NCBI RefSeq assembly: GCF_003569045.1
Contig: NZ_BFCB01000002.1
Span: forward strand, 806,001-870,000
DNA from: Aggregatilinea lenta
GTDB lineage: Bacteria > Chloroflexota > Anaerolineae > Aggregatilineales > Aggregatilineaceae
Reading direction: 5' to 3'
Length of the DNA: 64,000 nucleotides
Part shown: piece after piece, positions 16,789 to 27,352 of the stretch
Layout: every line of letters starts with the position of its first letter
Numbering within the stretch: position 1 is the stretch's first letter
Made by a program: the position numbers and the translations under genes
The notes under the pieces: model-generated
Database searches by the model: none
The model's input: the letters and a program-made list of their open reading frames with translations, nothing else
Told to the model about the DNA's origin: nothing

Positions 16789-17906
16789 TACGGCACGGCC
16801 AGCTCGAAAGTCCAGGGACCGCTTACCTCCAGCAGGGTCACGTCTCCCCCCTCGACGGTTGCCAGCCGCTCGACGACGAGCGTCCACTGATCGGGCTTGC
16901 CAGCGTACGGCACCAGAAAGTCCAGGTCAGCACACGGCTGTCCATCCAGGCGGTAGACCTCCGGGGCCATGTCGGTAAAGCCCGCCTCTGGCTGGACGCC
17001 ATCCGCAAAATCCAGCCGCGCGTCGGGCAGCCATGCGCGGTCCGGCGTAACGCCGCCCATGCACAGCGTCACGGTCGTCGACGACGGCGTGATCGACACC
17101 TGCTTCAGGTGGACGGTGACGTCTGAGACGGTCTGGCTTGCTTGAGGGGTGAGCAGGATCGCTGGGATAACGGGCAACTCGATCTCAAAGTCGAACGGGC
17201 CTAACAGCAGCGGCTCCGGCGCTTGCGCTGTGGGCGCGGCCTCCCCTCCAACCGGGACGACATCCAGCCGGACCCGGACCCGGAGGCGCAGCGCCAGATC
17301 CTCGAGGTCGTCCGCGACCGAGGCGGTCCTGAAGTTGACGCTGCCCTCCAGCGCCCAGCTCGTCAGCGGCACCTGAGTCGTCTCATGCTGTGCGCCCCCG
17401 CCCCCGCCGCCGCCGCCTCCGCCGCCTCCCCCGCCACCGCCATAGATCACGGGCAGGCGGGTGCCATCCGGCAATTCGGCTTCGACGTCGACATCGGCTT
17501 TGACCGGAATGTAGGGCGACTGGGCGTGATTGACCGAGTAAAAAACGGCGACGCGGTGCGCATCAGCATATGCCCAATCCAGCGTGACCGTCACCCCGTC
17601 GAGCGTCAGGCTCGCGCCCAGCTCGGTGCCGGTCTGCTGCTCGTAGGCGCGCTGCAGTCCTCGATCGAAATCGGGAATCCAGTGCACCCACTGCTGCATG
17701 GCATAGGCCCCGGCGCCGACAACGAGCAGGAAGACGATGCTCAGGCTGATGGCCGTAGCCCACCTCATCCGCACGCGACGCAGGCGCGGTCGTGGTGCGT
17801 CCTCCGTCCGGATCTGCGGCGCGAGGCGGTCCCACAGATCGGCATGGTGGGCCGTGTGCCGTCGGGCGATGTTGTCGAGCGCGGTCTTGACGGGCTTCTC
17901 CTTCAT
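16788..17906 (-). CDS. Probable membrane anti-sigma factor (DUF4179-like) with a 16-glycine run
   Basis: The 372-residue protein has a short cytoplasmic part (about 1-48), one membrane helix (about 49-70, ATAISLSIVFLLVVGAGAYAM) and an extracytoplasmic domain. The start, MKEKPVKTALDNIAR, lies 9 bases after the stop of the ECF sigma gene, the standard sigma/anti-sigma order. After the helix, QWVHWIPDFDRGLQRAYEQQTG and the following beta-rich text resemble DUF4179 sensor domains. A run of 16 glycines (about 160-175) sits in the sensor domain, encoded by GGN codons in a C-rich tract at 17397-17441 on the plus strand. No zinc-binding HxxxCxxC motif is present, so it would not be a ZAS-type anti-sigma. 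The role is inferred from position and topology. Confidence 0.75.
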   Translation of the reverse strand: MKEKPVKTALDNIARRHTAHHADLWDRLAPQIRTEDAPRPRLRRVRMRWATAISLSIVFLLVVGAGAYAMQQWVHWIPDFDRGLQRAYEQQTGTELGASLTLDGVTVTLDWAYADAHRVAVFYSVNHAQSPYIPVKADVDVEAELPDGTRLPVIYGGGGGGGGGGGGGGGGAQHETTQVPLTSWALEGSVNFRTASVADDLEDLALRLRVRVRLDVVPVGGEAAPTAQAPEPLLLGPFDFEIELPVIPAILLTPQASQTVSDVTVHLKQVSITPSSTTVTLCMGGVTPDRAWLPDARLDFADGVQPEAGFTDMAPEVYRLDGQPCADLDFLVPYAGKPDQWTLVVERLATVEGGDVTLLEVSGPWTFELAVP

Positions 17907-17915
17907 GCGCCTCTC

Positions 17916-18509
17916 CTACCAGCCTGTCCGGGTTTGATCGGGCGATAAGCGCCACAGCCAGGCGCGTAGCTGCCGCCGCGCCGCGTGCAAACGCCAGCGG
18001 ACCGTGCTCGTCGCGCAGTTCAACTGCTCCGAAATTTCGTCGTCCCCCAGCTCAAGGTAGTAGCGCAGCACGACCGCCGCGCGCTGCTCCGGCGCTAGTT
18101 GCCAGAGCGCCGCCTCGACCGCCGCCTCAAGCTCGGTCTGCTCAAACAAATCGTCCGGTCCCACCGACGGATCGGGCAGCAGGTCGCCAAGCGTCAGGTC
18201 GCCTTCCGCACCCGCCGCCGCGACAGGGGTCTCGAACCCCACGTCTCGCCGCGCAGCCCGCGCCGCCCTGAGCGACGCATTGACCACACAGCGCATAAAC
18301 CAGGGTTTGAAGGGATAGGCAAGATCGAACGTCCGGATCGAGCGGTCGAGCCGCAGGTAGAGATCGTGCACGACGTCTTCCGCCAGCGGAAGATCGTGCG
18401 TGATGAGGTAAGCGGTCTCGATCGCCGGTGTCTGGTAGCGGCGAACGAGCACCTCAAGCCCACTGAGATCGCCCGCCTTTAACCGCCCAATAGCCTCACG
18501 ATCGTCCAC
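17916..18509 (-). CDS. ECF-type RNA polymerase sigma factor
   Basis: The 197-residue protein has sigma region 2 (about 20-85: LEVLVRRYQTPAIETAYLI, LAEDVVHDLYLRL, FKPWFMRCVVNASL) and region 4 (about 130-185: LAPEQRAAVVLRYYLELGDD, then the helix-turn-helix ISEQLNCATSTVRWRLHAAR). GTG 18509 is chosen because GGAGG lies 7 bases upstream; the frame is open further up but without a ribosome site or family similarity. It would redirect RNA polymerase to envelope or stress genes and be held by the downstream membrane protein. The gene 154 bases upstream (SH3, Cys-rich) is on the same strand and could be in the same transcript. Confidence 0.9.
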   Translation of the reverse strand: MDDREAIGRLKAGDLSGLEVLVRRYQTPAIETAYLITHDLPLAEDVVHDLYLRLDRSIRTFDLAYPFKPWFMRCVVNASLRAARAARRDVGFETPVAAAGAEGDLTLGDLLPDPSVGPDDLFEQTELEAAVEAALWQLAPEQRAAVVLRYYLELGDDEISEQLNCATSTVRWRLHAARRQLRAWLWRLSPDQTRTGW

Positions 18510-18663
18510 ACGAGCCTCCAGGCTGTGCAGTGGTCTCAACCCGTCGAGCCGGGCCGCCGCGCGGTCCCGGCTCCGGACGCCCTGTTTGGAGCCTGACCAT
18601 TCCATCGTACTCCCGGTCCGCCGCCGAAGCGAGCGTGCAGGCGCGAGGCGTTGGCAGCACGAA

Positions 18664-19368
18664 TCAAGGGGAAGTCGCGCAGACCGGACACCCATAATCG
18701 TTGAGGTGACATTCGGTTTCCCCACACGGGCCGCCATCGCAGGGGAACGACTGGATGCACGCGTCACAGCTCGCGTACAGGCACCCCATCCCGGCGGCTG
18801 CGGTCGTATCAGTGTCATTCGCGGCGCTGTCCGGCTCGCCGCATTCGCACGTGATGCAGCCGAAGCTGTTGAGCCAGCTTCGACACTCGCTGCAGTTCGG
18901 GTAGCAGTCGATGCTCTCGTAGCACTGCTGGCTGTCGTCCACCAGGCAGCCCGTGCCCGTGCTGAGCAGCGCGCTGCTGCTCGCCCCGCAGTCCTGGGCG
19001 CAGCTCGAAGCCGTTTCACCATATTCGCACACGTCATTACCACAGGTCGACGGGCAGTCCGACTCGCCAAGATCCGAGCGAACCCAGGTGTCATCGTCCG
19101 CGTTCCACCACACGTAACCATCGTCCCCCGTGGCCTGATCGACGACGTGCAGCGTTGCCCCCGCGCGCAAGAACCCGACCCGCTCAAACGTGCGGCCCGG
19201 ACCATCGCGCAGCAGCACGACGGGATACGCCGCCGTGAAGGTGCAGTCAAGCGCTTCGTCGGATTGAGCCAACCGGCTCGCCTCGGCAGGGGCAGACCGC
19301 AGCACAGCACAGGCGATCACAGCCAGCAGAACCACCACGCCCGATCGAAAATGACCCACCCGTTTCAT
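18664..19368 (-). CDS. Secreted SH3-domain, cysteine-rich protein
   Basis: The 234-residue protein has a Sec signal (MKRVGHFRSGVVVLL... cleaving near APAEAS). A bacterial SH3-like module (about 42-105) follows, with LLRDGPGRTFERVGFLRAGA and WWNADDDTWVRSDLGESDC. The C-terminal half has about 24 Cys residues in close groups (CGNDVCEYGETASSCAQDC, then CYPNCSECRSW and CDACIQSFPC). CGNDVCEYGE resembles the short Cys-rich motif seen in secreted myxococcal and planctomycete-type proteins. The Cys residues probably form disulfides outside the cell. GAGGAG sits upstream of the ATG. It precedes the sigma/anti-sigma pair on the same strand and could be a sensor or target of that system, which is an inference. 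Confidence 0.75.
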   Translation of the reverse strand: MKRVGHFRSGVVVLLAVIACAVLRSAPAEASRLAQSDEALDCTFTAAYPVVLLRDGPGRTFERVGFLRAGATLHVVDQATGDDGYVWWNADDDTWVRSDLGESDCPSTCGNDVCEYGETASSCAQDCGASSSALLSTGTGCLVDDSQQCYESIDCYPNCSECRSWLNSFGCITCECGEPDSAANDTDTTAAAGMGCLYASCDACIQSFPCDGGPCGETECHLNDYGCPVCATSP

Positions 19369-19623
19369 CGTTCTCTCCTCGCGATTCCGCCCTCAACCGT
19401 TCGCCCGAAGGCATACAGGGCGCAGCCATATTATTAGTAGTTCTTTCGCAGAGGATTTGTTTGAAACTGGGCGGTCCGCTTTGACCTGAGCACCCGCGAC
19501 CAATGCCCGGTCGTGAGCCGGTCATGACCATTGTCACGCCAAAAGAGTGGCATACGCCGCCGGAAACCGGGTGTAAAATGGGAGCATATTGTTGTTTGTA
19601 GCCAGCCGGTGGAGTGTGCAGAT

Positions 19624-19821
19624 ATGTCTAAAGGGTTACCACGGGCACGTAAAGCATCCAGCAAGTCGTCGGTCAAGCTCACGGATCGGGTCCTCCAGTC
19701 GCTGGGCCTGAAGCGCACGGCACCCGACATCCCCGCTGCGAAGGGGCCGAAGGGCTTCGGCAGCAAGGCGCGCAAAGAGGAACGCAAGGGACTGCTAAAG
19801 TTCCTGCCCACCAAAAAATAG
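19624..19821 (+). CDS. Small basic protein of unknown function
   Basis: The 65-residue protein is very rich in Lys and Arg (SKGLPRARKASSKSSVKL, and KARKEERKGLLKF near the end), with no hydrophobic segment. GGAG lies about 10 bases before the ATG at 19624; the frame extends 93 bases further up without a better site. Size and charge suggest an RNA-, DNA- or ribosome-associated protein, but no family is recognised. It stands alone between two divergently arranged secreted-protein genes. Confidence 0.5.
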   Translation: MSKGLPRARKASSKSSVKLTDRVLQSLGLKRTAPDIPAAKGPKGFGSKARKEERKGLLKFLPTKK

Positions 19822-19966
19822 CACGCCTACAAAAAAACCTTATATCAGACCCGGCGGCCCGCAGCGTGTACAGCTTCGGGTCGCACCCTTTAAACCGGGG
19901 GGTCCGCGTGGACCGCGACCTGCTGGTGGTGCACGCCCATACTACTTACCGGAAGGCGGTCAGCGC

Positions 19967-19996
19967 TTGGCTGGCCGGGCGCGAGAACGGTATAGT
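19967..19996 (+). promoter_or_regulatory. Candidate promoter for the SGNH-like protein gene
   Basis: TTGGCT (19967-19972) and TATAGT (19991-19996) are separated by 18 bases, 75 bases before the GTG start. Confidence 0.4.
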
Positions 19997-20071
19997 TGAA
20001 GGGTATCGGCTCGTAATGGACGCTGGTGTACCGGAAGCGCAAACCGTTCGTGGAGTGGAAGGTCTAATCGC

Positions 20072-21250
20072 GTGAGTGCAACGAAACGATCCCCGAAAAT
20101 CATCGCCCTGATCGCCGCCGCGCTGACCGTGGCGCTGGCCGCTACACCCCTCGCCGCGCCCGTCCGCGCGCAAGGCGGCAGCGGGGCCGATCCCGCGCCC
20201 GCCTGTAGGGTGAGGTCTGGCGCGTCGAATGTCAACGTGCGCTATGGCCCGAACGCCGGCGAGTACGGCGTGATTGGCGTGCTGTACGCCGGGCAGCAGC
20301 TCCCCGTCACCGGGCAAAACGCGTCCGGCGACTGGTATGCCGTCACCTTCGACGCGGCGGGCAGCCTCGCCGGGCCGCGCGAGGGCTGGATCGCCGCCAA
20401 CGTCGTGGAGACGGAGGGCGGCTGCGACGGCGTGCCCGTCCTGGCCGACCCCGGCCAGCCGGAGGAAATCGACCTGCTGCTGTCGATCCCGGTGCTGCCC
20501 ACGCTGGACGCCGAGTCACTGCGCGCCATCTTCGCGCACGGGCAGTCGCTGGGCAACGATCCGCGCGTCTTCACCAAGGTGGGCGACTGCAACACGGACA
20601 CGTCCTATTTCCTCAGCGGCTTTGACCAGGACAATTACGACCTCGGCCCCTACGCCGATCTCGCGCCCTCCGTCGACTACTACGCCGGGTCCTGGGAACA
20701 CATCAGCCTCGCGGGACAGGTCGGCTTCAACGCGCTGAGCATGCTCGACCCGATGTGGGCCGATCAGAACCAGTGCCGCTTCAGCGAGAATGAGGGTCCG
20801 CTGGCGTGCGAGTACCGCATCGCCCAGCCGAGTGTCGCGCTGATGATGTTCGGCCCCAACGACCTGATCAACCTGACCGAAGAACAGTACGCGGACGCCT
20901 TGCGCGGCGTCATCGACCTCTCGCTGGACCGGGGCGTGATCCCGGTGCTCTCGACCTTCACGTGGCATCACGACCGGATGTGGTTCAAGTCGCTGCGGCT
21001 GAACGCGATCACGGTCGAGATCGCACAGGAGTACGGCCTGCCGCTGGTCAATTTCTGGCGCGCGGCGCAGGACCTGCCCAACCTGGGGCTGGTCGAGGGT
21101 TACACGCACCTGACCAGCGCCAACACGGGAACCCGCATGTTTGAGATCCGCTTCACGGGCGAGGAAGCAACCGCAGGCTATGCGCTGCGCAATCTGGTCA
21201 CGCTCCAGGTCCTCGATCTGCTCCGCACCGAGGTGCTGGAAGCGGAGTAG
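20072..21250 (+). CDS. Secreted SH3 + SGNH/GDSL-hydrolase-like protein
   Basis: The 392-residue protein starts at GTG 20072 with GGAAGG upstream. A signal peptide ends near APVRAQ (residue 34). An SH3-like module follows (about 45-115: VRSGASNVNVRYGPNAGEYG, GDWYAVTF, GWIAANVV). From about 145 an SGNH-type fold is suggested by KVGDCNTDTSYFLSGFD (block I position), MMFGPNDLINL (block III, GxND) and the GYTHLTSANTG segment near the C-terminus (block V region with His). In block I the usual nucleophile Ser of GDS is Cys (GDC). It may therefore be an altered hydrolase or a carbohydrate-binding relative. It is exported, with probable substrate or ligand in the cell wall or extracellular glycans. 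Confidence 0.72.
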   Translation: MSATKRSPKIIALIAAALTVALAATPLAAPVRAQGGSGADPAPACRVRSGASNVNVRYGPNAGEYGVIGVLYAGQQLPVTGQNASGDWYAVTFDAAGSLAGPREGWIAANVVETEGGCDGVPVLADPGQPEEIDLLLSIPVLPTLDAESLRAIFAHGQSLGNDPRVFTKVGDCNTDTSYFLSGFDQDNYDLGPYADLAPSVDYYAGSWEHISLAGQVGFNALSMLDPMWADQNQCRFSENEGPLACEYRIAQPSVALMMFGPNDLINLTEEQYADALRGVIDLSLDRGVIPVLSTFTWHHDRMWFKSLRLNAITVEIAQEYGLPLVNFWRAAQDLPNLGLVEGYTHLTSANTGTRMFEIRFTGEEATAGYALRNLVTLQVLDLLRTEVLEAE

Positions 21251-21285
21251 CCGCGACGGAGCGTAGTTCGGGCAAACCTCACCCC

Positions 21286-21435
21286 TGAATCCCATACGCA
21301 TTAAGTTAAGCATTTCTGAGGGAAACGCGGTCTTTCGTAGGGGCGGGGCTTGCCCCGCCCGTTAAGAGAATACGGGTAGAGCAAGCTCTACCCGTACGGT
21401 TACCAACGCTACGCTTTGCTTTGACGCCAGGGGGT
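21286..21435 (-). repeat. Inverted, truncated relative of the 935-1141 element
   Basis: Reading in the opposite orientation, this stretch repeats the same order: CCCATACGCATTAAGTTAA (21290-21308), a GTAGGGG hairpin (21337-21360), CGTTAAGAGAA, the TAGAGCAAGCTCTA hairpin (21377-21390), then GGTTACCA, CGCTA, CTTTG and ACGCCAGGGG. It shares order and much sequence with the reverse complement of 981-1134. The first hairpin core has changed to GGGGCTTGCCCC, and the second terminal repeat is missing. Confidence 0.7.
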
Positions 21436-21542
21436 GAGGTCCGCTTCAAACCCCAGCCGCCCCTGCCCCTCATCCCCCAGAATCAAAAACGGGGACGGAC
21501 CAATTGGCCCATCCCCATCAGAAATTGCCCCCCATGCGCCTG

Positions 21543-22031
21543 TTACATCGGCGCGGCCATCACCAGCACGTAATACACCTTGCCGGAAGCCGACTGCCCA
21601 TAGGCGATTCCCGCGTCCACGTAGGCCGCGTTCAGCATGGCGTCCCGGTGGGAGGGGCTGTCCACCCACTGCCCGACCGCGCCATCGATACTGTAGTCGA
21701 AACGGTAGAGTGCGTTTTCACCTGCGGCACGCCAGGAATACCCGGCGGCGCTGATCCGCTGGCCCGGATTGGAACCGTCCGAGCCGGTGTGTCCCAAAAA
21801 GTCGTTGGTCGTCATGTCGTTGATCTGCCGCTGCGCCGCCGCCGTCAGGGCGTCGTTGAGCGTGAGGGCGCCCAGGCCATTGTCGGCCCGGACCTGATTG
21901 ACCTTCGCGAGTACATCCAGAGCGTGCTGATCGCCACTTTGGGCGGCGGCGCGCTGGGCCGGTGCGAGTTGTACGGCGGCCAGCGCCAGAATCAGGACGA
22001 GCAAAAGCTTGCCGATAGGAATACGACGCAT
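21543..22031 (-). CDS. Secreted CAP/SCP-domain (PR-1-like) protein
   Basis: The 162-residue protein has a signal peptide (MRRIPIGKLLLVLILALAAVQ to about AQRAAAQ) and one CAP domain. Conserved elements are VNQVRADNGLGALTLND, HTGSDGSNPGQRI, AAGENAL and WVDSPSHRDAMLN, followed by VDAGIAYG; the H, E, S and H of the CAP cavity are present. Bacterial CAP proteins are secreted and have roles in calcium-dependent or lipid-related activities that are often unknown. The ATG at 22031 fits GGAGG 9 bases upstream better than the GTG at 22037. A strong promoter-like pair is immediately upstream (22061-22089). Confidence 0.9.
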   Translation of the reverse strand: MRRIPIGKLLLVLILALAAVQLAPAQRAAAQSGDQHALDVLAKVNQVRADNGLGALTLNDALTAAAQRQINDMTTNDFLGHTGSDGSNPGQRISAAGYSWRAAGENALYRFDYSIDGAVGQWVDSPSHRDAMLNAAYVDAGIAYGQSASGKVYYVLVMAAPM

Positions 22032-22060
22032 ATACACCCACCTCCATAAAGAGTAAAAAC

Positions 22061-22089
22061 AGTGTAAAAGCCTGTAAAGGACCGGTCAA
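22061..22089 (-). promoter_or_regulatory. Candidate promoter of the CAP protein gene
   Basis: On the minus strand TTGACC (22084-22089) and TACACT (22061-22066) are separated by exactly 17 bases, 30 bases before the ATG. Confidence 0.6.
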
Positions 22090-22274
22090 TGAGACAAATT
22101 CCCTATGTCACAAGCTTGACAGGCGCGGAAAAGCAGGGTATGCCAGCGGAATCTGACAGAAGATGGCAGGAATCGTGACATACCATCAACAAGTCGTTAA
22201 TAACCTTGCCGAGGGTCGCCCGGTTTGTTAGACTCTCGGATCGCGCAGGTTCCTGAAAGTGGGCATCTGAAGCA

Positions 22275-22303
22275 TTGACAGCGGCGGGGGCAGGCAGTAC
22301 ACT
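22275..22303 (+). promoter_or_regulatory. Candidate uvrA promoter
   Basis: A perfect TTGACA (22275-22280), a 17-base spacer and TACACT (22298-22303) lie about 115 bases upstream of the uvrA ATG. It is the best promoter match in the window. Confidence 0.65.
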
Positions 22304-22306
22304 ACA

Positions 22307-22318
22307 GAACAGGCGTTC
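22307..22318 (+). promoter_or_regulatory. LexA-like SOS box at the uvrA promoter
   Basis: GAAC AGGC GTTC (22307-22318) fits the GAAC-N4-GTTC core of Gram-positive-type LexA boxes and would cover the transcription start of the promoter at 22275. Two looser GAAC/GTTC inverted pairs follow at 22330-22340 (spacer 3) and 22337-22349 (spacer 5). UvrA is a classic SOS gene, which supports the reading. Confidence 0.55.
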
Positions 22319-22419
22319 CTGAGACATTTGTTCAGTGAACCACTCGTTCAAACCCATTCCGCCGCCGCGTCATCTCCAACACCTGCGCTCACCCACAGAG
22401 CTATACGAGGTTGACCCGT

Positions 22420-25344
<2,925 letters not shown>

Positions 25345-25407
25345 CAGCAGCGACTGCCTCACCCCCGGCGTCACGATAGAAACAATCACGATAAAAACAA
25401 AAAGACA

Positions 25408-25437
25408 CGGGACCGGTAAACCGGTCCCGCGTTTTTT
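25408..25437 (+). terminator. Rho-independent terminator of uvrA
   Basis: The perfect 9-bp stem CGGGACCGG / CCGGTCCCG with a 4-base loop is followed by CG and six T residues, 64 bases after the uvrA stop. Confidence 0.9.
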
Positions 25438-25508
25438 GACCTGCGTGCCATGCCGACGCCCCAGCGACATGGTGTTGTTCGGTGGGTGTTTTTGTTCCGT
25501 GCCTGGTG

Positions 25509-27119
25509 TTACTCGGTCGCCCAGACCTCGAACACCTTCACGCTCTCGAACGACTGGCCATAGACATCCGTCGTGCTCACGGTGATGGTGTGCGCGCCGG
25601 GAGTCAGGTCCGTGGGCAGTGCGGCGGTCCAGATATGGGTCGAGGACAGCGGGTAGAGCCAGTCTTCCAGCGACGCCGTCTGGCTCATAACGTAGGGATC
25701 GGCCACGTTGTTGTTCCGGACCATCGGCGCCGTCGGGTTATCGTCGATGCGGTATTCCACGACTGAATCGCGCGAGCCGCTGAAGATGTTGGCGACCAGC
25801 GTCGTGCTGCTCAGCTCGCCGGGCGTGACCACGTCCTGCGACGTGTTCTGGCCCAGGCGGCTGTCGAACGAGAGGATCATGTCGTCGGAGACGGCGCTGT
25901 CGGCGGGAATGTACTGCTCGCTGAACTGGTTCCCGTCGAAGTGGAAGAGCATGTAGCCGTTCGGAGCCGCGTCGCGCTGGTAGCTGATGGGGATGCCGCG
26001 CTCGTCCTTGTCGCCGGACCACCACGAGCCGCAGGCCGCGCCGACGACAATCTGCTGGATCGGCAGCGATCCGCCCCACGCTTCGATTTCCTCGCCGGGC
26101 ATGAAGCGTTCGAGCGTGTGGGTGTGCCCGGCCAGCGCGATGGCGTTGCGGCCTTCGAGCAGCGCGAACATCTGGTCGCGGTCCGCGACGGCGTGCTGGG
26201 TAGAGGTTCGATCCTGCCATGAAGCCAGCGGGATGTGCATGTTGAGCACGATCAGCGCATCCTGCGGAACCTGCGCCAGGTCGTTGGCCAGCCATTCAAG
26301 CTGCTGCGCACCCAGCTCGCCGTGGTAGGCTTCGCCGTCCCAGATCACGTCGCTGAGGATGACAAAGTGCACCTGGCCGTAATTGAACGAATAGTAGGTG
26401 GGGCCAAAGACGCGCTTGAACGTATCGTATTCGTATTGGGCGTCTGGAGAATCATAGTTCATGTCGTGGTTGCCCGGCACGAAGTACATCGGCAGGCCGA
26501 TGGCGCTCATGATGCTCAGATAACGGTCGTAGAGCGCCAGATTGTCGTTGACGTTGTCGCCCATCATCAGTGCCAGCAGCGCATCGGTATCCGTCAGCTC
26601 GGCCACGATGTCGTCGCGCAGATAGTCCAGCTCGGCGCTGTTCGTCACCTGCGTGTCGCCCAGGATCAGCGCGGTGAAGGTGTCCGGCTCGTCGACTTTC
26701 GTCAGCGCGAAGTCCACGGAGGCGGGCAGGTCGCCCGTCGGCACCAGACCGTCATACTCGGCGATGAAGTCCGGGGACCCATCCGGCTGGTGCACGTAGT
26801 AGAACTCGGGCTTGTTGTTCTCGTCGAGCGGGAAGGCATACCCCGCCGGCTTGACGGCAAACACGACCATCTCGTCGTAGAGCGGCAGCGTATAGGCGCC
26901 GTCCGTACCCGTCTGCGCGACCTCGCGCCCGTTCGAGACCGCGACGCCCGCGATCCCTTGTTCATCCGCATCGCGCAGACCGTTCACGTTCAGGTCTTCG
27001 AACACGATGCCGCCAAACTCTGCGCCGGACTGCGCTTGAGTGTGGGCAGGCAGGCTGCTGGCGAGCAGCAGCGCGCCGGCCAACGCACCAAGCCACTTCG
27101 CGTAACGCTGTTTCATCAT
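25509..27119 (-). CDS. Secreted calcineurin-like metallophosphoesterase
   Basis: The 536-residue protein has a signal peptide (MMKQRYAKWLGALAGALLLASSLPAHTQAQ). An SdrD/CNA-B-like N-terminal beta domain (about 35-125: FEDLNVNGLRDADEQGIAGVAV, a typical start) is followed by the metallophosphoesterase core (about 145-370) with LILGDTQ, MMGDNVNDN, PGNHDMN, NMHIPLASW and AGHTHTLERF, so all metal ligands are present. A C-terminal beta domain (about 380-536) matches the MetallophosC arrangement. The ATG at 27119 fits GGAGGAGC upstream. Similar three-part proteins hydrolyse extracellular phosphoesters; the true substrate is unknown. Confidence 0.9.
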   Translation of the reverse strand: MMKQRYAKWLGALAGALLLASSLPAHTQAQSGAEFGGIVFEDLNVNGLRDADEQGIAGVAVSNGREVAQTGTDGAYTLPLYDEMVVFAVKPAGYAFPLDENNKPEFYYVHQPDGSPDFIAEYDGLVPTGDLPASVDFALTKVDEPDTFTALILGDTQVTNSAELDYLRDDIVAELTDTDALLALMMGDNVNDNLALYDRYLSIMSAIGLPMYFVPGNHDMNYDSPDAQYEYDTFKRVFGPTYYSFNYGQVHFVILSDVIWDGEAYHGELGAQQLEWLANDLAQVPQDALIVLNMHIPLASWQDRTSTQHAVADRDQMFALLEGRNAIALAGHTHTLERFMPGEEIEAWGGSLPIQQIVVGAACGSWWSGDKDERGIPISYQRDAAPNGYMLFHFDGNQFSEQYIPADSAVSDDMILSFDSRLGQNTSQDVVTPGELSSTTLVANIFSGSRDSVVEYRIDDNPTAPMVRNNNVADPYVMSQTASLEDWLYPLSSTHIWTAALPTDLTPGAHTITVSTTDVYGQSFESVKVFEVWATE

Positions 27120-27296
27120 AATGCTCCTCCTCAGGAACATGAACGCGCCGCCGGTCATCCAACGGCGTGAGACACAAGTCCATAGTACGGAGGCTGCGTT
27201 AAACCGGCGTAATCGGCGCTTTAAGTGATTCCCAACGGCACGTCAAGAGTTGGCAAGGCGTACGTAAATGGTGCCTATAAACCATGTGGAACAGAG

Positions 27297-27331
27297 AAGG
27301 GCGCATCCGGTTGGGTGCGCCCCTGTTTTGT
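27297..27331. terminator. Hairpin downstream of the 28-residue-repeat gene
   Basis: GGGCGCA / TGCGCCC arms with a 10-base loop are followed on the plus strand by CTGTTTTG. On the minus strand, the direction of the adjacent gene, only a weak T-rich tail follows, so it may be a bidirectional 3' end. Confidence 0.4.
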
Positions 27332-27352
27332 TGGCCCCGGATGTGAGCGCGC

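Noticed and set aside
19866-20075. A 69-codon plus-strand frame overlapping the SGNH-like gene start by four bases
   Set aside because: It has no ribosome site, no recognisable family, and contains the promoter-like pair of the following gene. The coupling-like overlap is probably coincidental.
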